A stretch of 13,164 nucleotides of DNA, taken from the NCBI GenBank assembly GCA_028706995.1, contig JAQTVR010000021.1, positions 1-13,164 on the forward strand. Reading direction: 5' to 3'. Position 1 is the first letter of the stretch; each line of letters begins with the position of its first letter. The translations under genes were made by a program, and so were the position numbers. The notes beneath the pieces were generated by a model. It made no database searches. It worked only from the letters and a program-made list of their open reading frames with translations, and was not told the DNA's origin. Positions 7,592 to 13,164 of this stretch are shown in pieces. Origin of the DNA: Dehalococcoidales bacterium (GTDB taxonomy: Bacteria; Chloroflexota; Dehalococcoidia; Dehalococcoidales; UBA5627).

Positions 7592-8218
7592 TTAATTTCC
7601 ATTATGGTATTTTTGATGGGCATCTACCAACCCCACCAGCGCTTCATCCATAATATGGGCAGCCAGCGGAACGGCATCAACAACCCTTCCGGTACATGCT
7701 TCTTTTTTTTTCATCATATGGGTTAATGCATTTATAATTGGCTCGCGATGTAACAGGAAAACTTCCACAGAATCTGTAAGTGGAAGCCCAAGCTCTGCCA
7801 GCATTCCACCCATTTCATGTCCCACATCGTGAGCCTGTTTTACTGTTTCTTCACGTTTTGAGGGTTCGTGAATATATTTGATAATCATGTTGAGCGATTG
7901 CCGCCCAAGATGAGACAATCTCTCTTTTTTCTCTTTGCTAAGCTTGTTGTAACAGTGAGTGGTGTTAAGGGATGCTTTGGAAATCTCTCGAAGCAAAATG
8001 GCAGTATCCTCAAGCTCAACAACCAGGTCTTTTATACCGAGCATTTTCTGTTGAGGGTTCAACAATTTTGTTAGTTCTGCCATGTCATACCTCCGGTGCC
8101 CACCCGGAGTTATAAAAGCCTTTATCTTTCCTTCATCCGTCCATTGCCTGAGGGATGTTTCACTAACGCTCAATAACTGACTGGCTTCGCTGATGCTTAG
8201 TAATGACTCTTGTGTCAT
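7592..8218 (-). CDS. BldC/MerR-type HTH regulator with His-rich helical C-terminal domain, first gene of the heme operon
   Basis: Probable DNA-binding regulator of 208 residues. Residues 7-53 form a MerR-superfamily HTH of the excisionase/BldC kind (SISEASQLLSVSETSLRQW, then GKIKAFITPGGHRRY). After a short linker, residues 60-208 are predominantly helical. The stretch VGHEMGGMLAELGLPLTDSV with VFLLHREPIINAL resembles, weakly and by eye, RsbRD/PucR-type helical sensor domains. This part has ten His (88, 103, 117, 130, 134, 157, 167, 188, 201, 205) and two Cys (89, 175), so a heme or metal ligand is possible but unproven. ATG is preceded by AAAGG with a 7-nt spacer. Being the first operon gene behind a leader with three direct repeats suggests autoregulation according to heme, metal or redox state. 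The HTH is secure; the sensor role is inferred. Confidence 0.85.
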   Translation of the reverse strand: MTQESLLSISEASQLLSVSETSLRQWTDEGKIKAFITPGGHRRYDMAELTKLLNPQQKMLGIKDLVVELEDTAILLREISKASLNTTHCYNKLSKEKKERLSHLGRQSLNMIIKYIHEPSKREETVKQAHDVGHEMGGMLAELGLPLTDSVEVFLLHREPIINALTHMMKKKEACTGRVVDAVPLAAHIMDEALVGLVDAHQKYHNGN

Positions 8219-8304
8219 AGATCAACCTTTCATATGATATTAATAAAACACGAGCATCTATCCAGGGAATTCATATTTCGCGATCAAGTTTCGTTGAGCA
8301 ATAC

Positions 8305-8315
8305 AGAATAATTCT
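8305..8315. repeat. Small dyad AGAAT-A-ATTCT in the heme operon leader
   Basis: A perfect 5-bp inverted repeat with a one-base centre, overlapping the first 10-bp direct repeat. Read on the minus strand it is part of TAGAATTATTCT. Its first ten bases, TAGAATTATT, also occur at the hyfB promoter (10265-10274). It may be an operator half-set; AT-rich sequence makes chance plausible. Confidence 0.35.
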
Positions 8316-8339
8316 AATAAATTCTACTAAAATCTATAA
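8310..8339. repeat. Three 10-bp AT-rich direct repeats in the heme operon leader
   Basis: Plus-strand units are AATTCTAATA (8310), AATTCTACTA (8320) and AAATCTATAA (8330), one helical turn apart. The first two give an AATT-N6-AATT arrangement. They begin about 5 nt downstream of the predicted heme operon start site, a position suited to repression. As I recall, Streptomyces BldC, which shares the HTH type of the neighbouring regulator, binds AT-rich direct repeats with AATT elements as head-to-tail oligomers. Binding by this regulator is inference. Confidence 0.5.
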
Positions 8340-8350
8340 ATAACTACATC

Positions 8351-8379
8351 AGCATAATAGATTCGGCAAAATAAGTCAA
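8351..8379 (-). promoter_or_regulatory. Sigma70-type promoter of the heme operon
   Basis: On the minus strand, -35 TTGACT (8379-8374) and -10 TATGCT (8356-8351) are separated by exactly 17 bp. They match consensus at 5/6 and 4/6 positions. Predicted transcription starts near 8344, leaving a leader of about 125 nt before the regulator ATG. It is the only good hexamer pair I found upstream of the operon on this strand. Confidence 0.6.
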
Positions 8380-8422
8380 CCCCCAAATAGCATCCCCCCT
8401 TGAAGAAATTGGCTAAAAACCT

Positions 8423-8451
8423 TTGACAATTGACACAACATGGTGTATAAA
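8423..8451 (+). promoter_or_regulatory. Sigma70-type promoter of the radical SAM gene
   Basis: A perfect -35 TTGACA (8423-8428) is followed after 17 bp by -10 TATAAA (8446-8451, 5/6). A second TTGACA begins at 8430 but lacks a -10 at suitable spacing. Predicted start is near 8458, at the left edge of a 13-bp palindrome, with a leader of about 138 nt before the GTG start. Confidence 0.65.
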
Positions 8452-8456
8452 TGTGT

Positions 8457-8469
8457 GCAATATTATTGC
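8457..8469. promoter_or_regulatory. Perfect palindrome GCAATA-T-TATTGC at the predicted start site
   Basis: A 6-bp inverted repeat with a one-base centre begins 6 nt after the -10 box of the rightward promoter, so a bound protein would block initiation. One more GCAATA half-site lies at 8298-8303 in the heme operon leader. A dimeric repressor operator is the simplest reading; the protein is unknown. Confidence 0.45.
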
Positions 8470-8563
8470 CTGTTAGCTACAAAATCGCCAGAGTAAATAG
8501 GACACATAGAGACATAATATAATGCACGGATATAGGAAACTGGAACGTTTGAGTTTGCCTTTA

Positions 8564-8579
8564 ACTATGATAACATAGT
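8564..8579 (+). repeat. Small hairpin ACTATG-ATAA-CATAGT before the radical SAM start codon
   Basis: A perfect 6-bp inverted repeat with a 4-nt loop ends 16 nt before the GTG start and just upstream of its ribosome-binding region. It could modulate translation or be an operator. It is AT-rich, of low predicted stability and lacks a T-run, so it is not a terminator. Confidence 0.3.
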
Positions 8580-8595
8580 GCGTGGGAATTAGAAA

Positions 8596-10128
8596 GTGAG
8601 AATAGGCATACTTGAACTGATGAGTGCCGGAGCCACCGGAAGATGGGATCATACTGCATATAATTACCTGGTTACCAAGCAATATGCCAGCATCATGCCT
8701 CAAGCTATAAGTGTCTGGTGCCGTAACTTGGGACATGAAGTCTTCTATGCCACCTATTTTGGAAATAAGGAGCCCAAGCATCTGCTACCAAACGATCTCG
8801 ATATTGTGTTCATCTCAACTTATACTCAAGCAAGTGCACTGGCATACGCTCTGGCAAAACTGTATCGCCTAGATAAAACACTTACTGTGATAGGCGGCCC
8901 CCACGCTAAACAATTTCCCGAGGATTGTCGGCGTTTCTTTGATATCGTTGTCGGTGATTGTGATAAAACCCTGATAACTGAGATTCTAATGGATAAACCC
9001 CGGGGCGAATTTATCACCAGCGGGCGTATCTTCATCACTATCCCCAGCGTAGAAGAGCGGATGCCGGAAATCCGCACATCCGCTTTTATAAGAAATAAAG
9101 CCTTTCCTTTTACTACAATTCCAATATTAACCAGTACCGGATGTCCAAACTCCTGTGATTTTTGTATCGACTGGAATAATCCTTATCTGCTTTTACCTTT
9201 GGAGCAGTTAGAAGCAGATATGCGCTATATCTTTCAACATTTTTCGAGGGTGATGATTGGAATTCATGACCCCAACTTTGCTATAAAATTTGAGCAGGTC
9301 TTCGATGTATTGGAAAAAATCCCCAATCGCAAACGAAACCGTTACACAATAGAGACTTCGCTGTCTACACTGCGGGGTTCCAGGTTGGAACGGCTAAAAA
9401 ACATAGGTGATTTCTATATAGTTCCCGGTATCGAATCATGGACAGCTTACTCACAGAAGGTTGGAGTTGGCTCTAAAACAACTCCCAGGCAAAAACTTGA
9501 TAACGTAATTGAACAATTAAATATCATTCGCCATTACGTTACCGGAATCCAGGCAAATTTTATGTTCGGACTGGATGAGGATATAGGGGACGAACTCACA
9601 GAACTAACCAAGGAATTTGCATATCGAGTTCCCTTCGTGATGCCGAATTTTAATATTCCGGTTCCGTTCGGAAATACTCCGCTATATGAAAAATATTTAA
9701 GTGAAAACCGGATTCTGACAACCATGCCGTTTAGTTTCTATTATATGCCGTATTTAGTATATACATTAAAGAATTACAGTCCGGTGGTCTTTTATGAGAA
9801 ACTCATGGATATATTGTTGTATATCTCTTCCGGAAGCCTGCTACTCAAGAGACTGAGGAGCACCCCCGAACTATTACAATCCAGTTATAACGTGTTTAAA
9901 ACTATAGGTAACAGGCAAATGGCCGAGAGACTTCGCAATATATTGAATTTATTAAATACTAATAAACAATTCAGAGCCTTCCACGAACACGAGACGGATG
10001 TTTTACCGGAATTTTATCATTACCAGTATGAGCGTTCACTGGGCAGTTATGCTACTCTTATGTCTCGCGAAGAACGTAAACCTATTCTTGTTAATATTGA
10101 AAAGAATGGTGCTGTAGCCACCCCCTAA
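8596..10128 (+). CDS. B12-binding-domain radical SAM protein of unknown substrate
   Basis: The 510-residue protein has an N-terminal Rossmann-like cobalamin-binding-type domain (about 1-130). It shows VFISTYTQASALAYALA, then VIGGPHAKQFPEDC (98-111) and DIVVGD (116-121). The radical SAM motif CPNSCDFC follows, with Cys183, 187 and 190, and a TIM-barrel region containing IHDPNF, VPGIESW and FMFGLDEDIGDE. A C-terminal region (about 360-510) matches nothing I recognise. The layout is that of BchE/HpnJ-like class B enzymes, which methylate or cyclise lipids, tetrapyrroles or other products. I see no DxHxxG motif, so base-off cobalamin binding is uncertain. The GTG start (GGGA, 8-nt spacer) places the first beta strand MRIGIL at the N-terminus; M9 (ATG at 8620) would cut it. 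The gene stands alone, divergent from the heme operon. A tetrapyrrole substrate is possible but unproven. Confidence 0.9.
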   Translation: MRIGILELMSAGATGRWDHTAYNYLVTKQYASIMPQAISVWCRNLGHEVFYATYFGNKEPKHLLPNDLDIVFISTYTQASALAYALAKLYRLDKTLTVIGGPHAKQFPEDCRRFFDIVVGDCDKTLITEILMDKPRGEFITSGRIFITIPSVEERMPEIRTSAFIRNKAFPFTTIPILTSTGCPNSCDFCIDWNNPYLLLPLEQLEADMRYIFQHFSRVMIGIHDPNFAIKFEQVFDVLEKIPNRKRNRYTIETSLSTLRGSRLERLKNIGDFYIVPGIESWTAYSQKVGVGSKTTPRQKLDNVIEQLNIIRHYVTGIQANFMFGLDEDIGDELTELTKEFAYRVPFVMPNFNIPVPFGNTPLYEKYLSENRILTTMPFSFYYMPYLVYTLKNYSPVVFYEKLMDILLYISSGSLLLKRLRSTPELLQSSYNVFKTIGNRQMAERLRNILNLLNTNKQFRAFHEHETDVLPEFYHYQYERSLGSYATLMSREERKPILVNIEKNGAVATP

Positions 10129-10210
10129 AGTGGCAACTATTATTCAAACTGATCCGTTTTTGCTTATACCACACAAGATAATATAATATAGCAGACCCCA
10201 AATAAAGAAA

Positions 10211-10237
10211 GCGTAAAGGCGTTTTAATGCGTTTAAA
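10211..10237 (+). repeat. Three GCGT-type direct repeats upstream of the hyf promoter
   Basis: GCGTAAAG (10211), GCGTTTTAAT (10219) and GCGTTTAAAC (10229) are spaced 8 and 10 bp apart and end 4 bp before the -35 box. The last two share GCGTTT. The position fits an activator binding next to RNA polymerase. The third unit includes the palindrome GTTTAAAC. Function is inferred from position only. Confidence 0.35.
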
Positions 10238-10241
10238 CAAT

Positions 10242-10270
10242 TTGACAACTCTATAAACAAAGAATAGAAT
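10242..10270 (+). promoter_or_regulatory. Sigma70-type promoter of the hyfBC operon
   Basis: A perfect -35 TTGACA (10242-10247) and a -10 TAGAAT (10265-10270, 5/6) with exactly 17 bp between them. Predicted start is near 10277, giving a leader of about 100 nt before hyfB. A weaker TATAAT at 10182-10187 has only a poor TTTGCT/TTGCTT -35 and is less likely. Confidence 0.68.
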
Positions 10271-10278
10271 TATTTCTA
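10265..10278. promoter_or_regulatory. Operator-like dyad TAGAA-TTAT-TTCTA over the hyf -10 and start site
   Basis: A perfect 5-bp inverted repeat with a 4-bp spacer coincides with the -10 box and the predicted +1. Its left ten bases, TAGAATTATT, recur exactly in the heme operon leader on the minus strand (8316-8307). Shared control of the two operons is a possible reading; AT-richness lowers confidence. Confidence 0.38.
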
Positions 10279-10312
10279 ATATTTAATATATACAGCAAAT
10301 ACAAAAATTTAT

Positions 10313-10346
10313 AGGAGACCTTAGAAGGGGGTTTCCTTATTTTTTT
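10313..10346 (+). terminator. Intrinsic terminator or attenuator in the hyf leader
   Basis: AGGAGACC (10313-10320) pairs with GGTTTCCT (10330-10337) as an 8-bp stem with one G-T wobble and a 9-nt loop. It is followed by TATTTTTTT (10338-10346). It could end the radical SAM transcript, but it lies downstream of the hyf promoter and 30 nt before hyfB, so hyf transcripts must read through it. The loop bases GAAGGG (10324-10329) can pair with CCCTTC (10347-10352) just after the T-run, a possible competing structure or pseudoknot. Confidence 0.6.
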
Positions 10347-10354
10347 CCCTTCAA

Positions 10355-10368
10355 AAGTATAAATACTT
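10355..10368 (+). repeat. Inverted repeat AAGTAT-AA-ATACTT before hyfB
   Basis: A perfect 6-bp inverted repeat with a 2-bp centre lies between the terminator-like hairpin and the hyfB ATG, ending 8 nt before it. It occupies the ribosome-binding position, where no good Shine-Dalgarno is visible. The loop is too short for a stable RNA hairpin without losing pairs, so a DNA operator is as likely. Confidence 0.3.
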
Positions 10369-10376
10369 AAAGCTTT

Positions 10377-12314
10377 ATGGAAATACTTTTTATAGCAGGG
10401 GGCGCTCTCCTGCTAGCGTCTTTTATTTTGCCCCTGATTTTTCTGGTTAAACCAGGTAAAATCAGCCGCCCTATCTCATTATGGATGCTGCTTGGAGGAT
10501 TAACCTGCATAACATCTGCAGCTCTTATTTGTTTTTTTTCGTCAGGTGATTATTACCTGGACCTTTATACCATGACGTCCGGTCTTGTATTCAATGTACA
10601 TCTAGACCGCCTATCGAGCTTCTTTATCGCATTGATAGGTGCCGTTAGCTTCTGCACGGTCATCTATTCATTCGGTTACATGGAGCATTCCGGCACTGAA
10701 AAAACACGCCAGGTTGCACCCGCACTGCTATCTATTTTCATTCTATCGATGATAATGGTAGTAGCCTCAGCCAGTATGTTCAGCTTTATTTTCTTCTGGG
10801 AGATCATGTCGATCTCTTCCTTCCTGTTGATCATGCTGGAAAAGGAAAAGCCTGAAACTCAAAAAGCGGGTATCTTATATTTCGTTATGACCCAGTTCAG
10901 TACTTTATTCCTGTTCATGGCTTTTTTACTGTTATATACATCCACAGGTTCTTTCGATATTCAAACTACCAGCGCATTACCGCAAGCTGCCAAAAGCTTT
11001 GCCTTTATTACGCTTTTCATCGGTTTCGGAACCAAGGCCGGTATCATACCTTTCCATAAATGGCTACCCTACGCTCACTCGGCAGCACCATCCAATGTCT
11101 CGGCGCTGATGTCTGGTGTTATGCTAAAAGTTGCCATATATGGCCTATGCCGTTTCGCACTTGATGTGCTGGAACCGGAACTATGGTGGGGTTTTGTACT
11201 GCTTGCTTTCGGTACTATTTCGGCTGTTCTTGGGGTTATATATGCCCTTAAGGAACATGATTTTAAGAAGCTTCTTGCTTATCATAGCATAGAAAATATA
11301 GGGATTATCGTTATCGGACTGGGTTTATATGTTATTTTCAGCCATTACGGTCTGGAAACACAGGCTAATCTGAGCCTCATCGGAGCCTTATTCCATACTC
11401 TAAATCATGCCATATTCAAAAGTCTCCTGTTTATGACTGCCGGTTCAGTGGTACAGGCGACAGGTACACGCAATATCGAGGAAATGGGTGGCATCGTAAA
11501 GACCATGCCGGCAACCGCCTTCCTTTTCCTTGTCGGCTCCTGCGCTATTTCCGCACTTCCTCCCTTGAATGGTTTTGCCAGTGAAATAATGATCTTCCAG
11601 GCATACCTGGGCTCTTTCGAGTTGAACAATCCTTTATTGGAAATACTGATGGTAACCGGGTTGGCCGCCTTTGCCCTTATGAGCGCGCTGGCCGCCGCCT
11701 GTTTCGTTAAAGCCTTTGGCATCGTTTTCCTGGCTAAACCACGCTCCGAAGCCGCCGAAAAAGCAAAAGAGGTTCATTTCAGCATGCTTGCAGGGCCTGC
11801 CATATTGGGACTACTTTGCGTATTACTTGGGGTATTTTCTTATCAGATAATAAACAATGTAGTCTTCGACCTTCCGGTACCAAATATGTTACCCATAAGT
11901 ATCATTTTGATTTTAATAATCTTGATTTTTGTAGTCATATTAAAATTAAGTCATACGCCAGTCAGGATAAGCGAGACCTGGGGTTGCGGCATACGCAAAC
12001 AAACCGGCAATATGGAATACACAGCCACCGGTTTTTCGGAACCTATCGTTACTATTTTTAGACTTATCTACCGAACAAATAAAATAAATCGCAAGGAATA
12101 CTTCGATAAAGATAAAAGTATCACAAAGTTTACCGAAGGCAGGATTATAACCTTCAAGTACTTCGAAGAACGAATTTATATGCCGATAGCCAATCTTTTC
12201 ATGCGGATATCCCGCTTTATTTCGGAAATGCACAATAAGGATTTGGAAACCATTATTTTATATGCCTTTGCAACCATTGTAATACTCTTGATAACTGCCG
12301 GGTGGTGGCTATGA
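10377..12314 (+). CDS. hyfB: Hydrogenase-4 component B-like proton-conducting membrane subunit (NuoL/NuoN/Mrp family)
   Basis: Ion-translocating integral membrane subunit of a complex I-like module. The 645 residues are largely hydrophobic helices. Hallmarks are FFWEIMSISSFLLI with the channel Glu142, GTKAGIIPFHKWLPYAHSAAPSNVSALMSGVMLK (218-251) with Lys220, His227 and Lys251, and HDFKKLLAYHSIENIG (294-309). FHTLNHAIFKSLLFM (339-353) and LPPLNGFASE (394-403) follow. The C-terminal extension with ETWGCGIRKQTGNMEYTATGFSEP (533-556) and a final helix is typical of HyfB/HycC rather than NuoL. The ATG has no clear Shine-Dalgarno but starts the first membrane helix. The stop overlaps the next gene as ATGA. 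Together with HyfC this points to a group 4 [NiFe]-hydrogenase or formate hydrogenlyase-like complex; the catalytic subunits are outside the window. Confidence 0.9.
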   Translation: MEILFIAGGALLLASFILPLIFLVKPGKISRPISLWMLLGGLTCITSAALICFFSSGDYYLDLYTMTSGLVFNVHLDRLSSFFIALIGAVSFCTVIYSFGYMEHSGTEKTRQVAPALLSIFILSMIMVVASASMFSFIFFWEIMSISSFLLIMLEKEKPETQKAGILYFVMTQFSTLFLFMAFLLLYTSTGSFDIQTTSALPQAAKSFAFITLFIGFGTKAGIIPFHKWLPYAHSAAPSNVSALMSGVMLKVAIYGLCRFALDVLEPELWWGFVLLAFGTISAVLGVIYALKEHDFKKLLAYHSIENIGIIVIGLGLYVIFSHYGLETQANLSLIGALFHTLNHAIFKSLLFMTAGSVVQATGTRNIEEMGGIVKTMPATAFLFLVGSCAISALPPLNGFASEIMIFQAYLGSFELNNPLLEILMVTGLAAFALMSALAAACFVKAFGIVFLAKPRSEAAEKAKEVHFSMLAGPAILGLLCVLLGVFSYQIINNVVFDLPVPNMLPISIILILIILIFVVILKLSHTPVRISETWGCGIRKQTGNMEYTATGFSEPIVTIFRLIYRTNKINRKEYFDKDKSITKFTEGRIITFKYFEERIYMPIANLFMRISRFISEMHNKDLETIILYAFATIVILLITAGWWL

Positions 12315-13164
12315 ACTGGAATATAATACTTTATACCGTTTTAAATACAGCTTTTATATTCATATTTGCGCCACTGCTGATAAGCCTGATAAAAAAGGTT
12401 AAAGCGATGTGCCAGGGACGCGTCGGTCCACCGTTATTCCAAACCTATTTCCAGTTATTAAAATTGTTCAAGAAAGAGATAGTCTATTCCGACAATTCCT
12501 CTTTCATTATGCGTGTAAGCCCGTATCTGAATATTGCCTTTTTACTTGCAGCCTCCATCTTTATACCCGTGATATTTATACCGCTACCGGAAGCCGGTTT
12601 CGGGAATATTATAGTATTTTTTTATCTAATGGTCTGTGCCCGTTTCTTCATGGCACTGGCAGGGCTGGATGCAGGCAGCACGTTTGGCGGAATGGGCAGT
12701 TCGCGTGAAATGACCATTTCATCTATCATCGAACCGGTAACGCTTATGGCATGTGCCGCCCTGGCTTTTATTTTGAAAACTACGAATATACCGGAGATGT
12801 TTAGCCAGACACTTGCCGGTTCCATACTGCAGTATCCTTCTTTATTACTTGTAGCCTGTTCCCTGTTCATTATTCTCATCATAGAAACAGCCCGGGTACC
12901 GGTGGATAATCCTGAAACACATCTGGAACTTACGATGGTACATGAAACCATGTTACTGGAACAAACAGGCCCAAAGCTTGCCCTTATGGAGCTATCTTAC
13001 GGCATCAATCAGTTGGTCCTGATGGCGCTTCTTATCAATATTCTCTTCCCATGGGGACTGGCAGCCGATGCCGGCGCCCCGGGTATTCTCGTCTCTATTG
13101 CCAGCTTCATAATTAAAGCCTGCATTCTGGCCGTAGTGATCGGCATATTCGAATCTCTCTTTGC
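12311..13164 (+). CDS. hyfC: Hydrogenase-4 component C-like membrane subunit (NuoH/HyfC/HycD family), 3' end cut by window edge
   Basis: Membrane anchor subunit, homologous to NuoH, that links the hydrophilic hydrogenase arm to the pump subunits. About 284 residues are visible of the roughly 300-320 usual in the family. Motifs are CQGRVGPP (34-41), GSSREMTISSIIEP (129-142) in the loop near the quinone-site equivalent of NuoH, and ETARVPVDNPETHLELTM followed by VHETM (192-214). The acidic residues of that last motif are the family signature. It is translated from an ATG overlapping the hyfB stop, so it is very likely co-expressed with it. Homologous clusters usually continue with HyfE, HyfF, large subunit HyfG and small subunit HyfI; whether this one does cannot be seen here. 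Confidence 0.92.
   Translation, partial: MNWNIILYTVLNTAFIFIFAPLLISLIKKVKAMCQGRVGPPLFQTYFQLLKLFKKEIVYSDNSSFIMRVSPYLNIAFLLAASIFIPVIFIPLPEAGFGNIIVFFYLMVCARFFMALAGLDAGSTFGGMGSSREMTISSIIEPVTLMACAALAFILKTTNIPEMFSQTLAGSILQYPSLLLVACSLFIILIIETARVPVDNPETHLELTMVHETMLLEQTGPKLALMELSYGINQLVLMALLINILFPWGLAADAGAPGILVSIASFIIKACILAVVIGIFESLF

Larger units (their letters stand above)
8219..8595. other. Divergent control region between heme operon and radical SAM gene
   Basis: A 377-base, AT-rich gap with no convincing coding sequence on either strand. It holds two outward-facing promoters whose -35 boxes are about 45 bp apart, and leaders of roughly 125 nt (left) and 138 nt (right). It also contains three 10-bp direct repeats, a perfect 13-bp palindrome and a small hairpin before the right-hand start codon. 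I see no known riboswitch consensus in either leader. Confidence 0.7.

Noticed and set aside
8473..8781. Minus-strand open frame of 102 codons across the control region
   Set aside because: It overlaps the start of the radical SAM gene and the rightward promoter leader, has no family signature and low-complexity composition.
10117..10134. Hairpin GCCAC...GTGGC across the radical SAM stop codon as a terminator
   Set aside because: The stem is only 5 bp and no T-run follows; the hairpin at 10313-10346 is a much better candidate.
12409..12951. Open frames on both strands inside hyfC
   Set aside because: They are shadows of the clear HyfC frame from 12311 and have no recognisable motifs.
1..13164. 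tRNA/rRNA genes, CRISPR arrays, insertion sequences or phage genes
   Set aside because: I looked for clover-leaf ends, spaced long repeats, transposase motifs and terminal inverted repeats and saw none; gene content is entirely metabolic and regulatory.

Overview
The window comes from an anaerobic or microaerophilic prokaryote that makes heme b from siroheme, the oxygen-independent Ahb route, instead of through protoporphyrin. It also carries a membrane-bound hydrogenase-type complex. Bacterial Shine-Dalgarno sites, sigma70-like promoters, tight gene overlaps and a CobA-HemD fusion point to a bacterium. A deep-branching anaerobe such as a sediment Chloroflexota or a deltaproteobacterium-like lineage is possible, but the sequence alone does not settle the phylum.

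Left part, minus strand (8379 down to 1): one long operon. In order of transcription it holds a promoter, a BldC/MerR-type regulator with a His-rich helical C-terminal domain, ahbC, ahbD, a fused ahbA-ahbB, a Met8p/SirC-type siroheme synthase, hemA, hemC and a cobA-hemD fusion cut by the window edge. Glutamyl-tRNA is reduced by HemA. After steps not seen here (HemL, HemB), HemC and HemD make uroporphyrinogen III. CobA methylates it to precorrin-2, and the SirC-like enzyme oxidises it and may insert iron to give siroheme. AhbAB decarboxylates siroheme, AhbC removes the acetate side chains to give Fe-coproporphyrin III, and AhbD makes heme b. Most junctions overlap or abut (TAATG, ATGA, TAGATG, GTAA, ATGA). 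The hemA/hemC junction is odd: where a GTG start is expected the sequence reads GTA.

Middle (8219-8595): a divergent control region of 377 bases. It holds a promoter for each direction, three 10-bp AT-rich direct repeats just downstream of the heme operon promoter, and a perfect 13-bp palindrome at the predicted start site of the rightward promoter.

Right part, plus strand: a lone B12-binding-domain radical SAM protein of unknown substrate (8596-10128). A 248-base spacer follows, with GCGT repeats, a near-consensus promoter, an operator-like dyad over its -10 and a terminator-like hairpin between promoter and gene. After this come hyfB-like and hyfC-like genes (the second cut by the window edge), the start of a group 4 [NiFe]-hydrogenase or related ion-pumping complex. 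A 10-bp sequence shared between the heme operon leader and the hyf promoter hints at common regulation.
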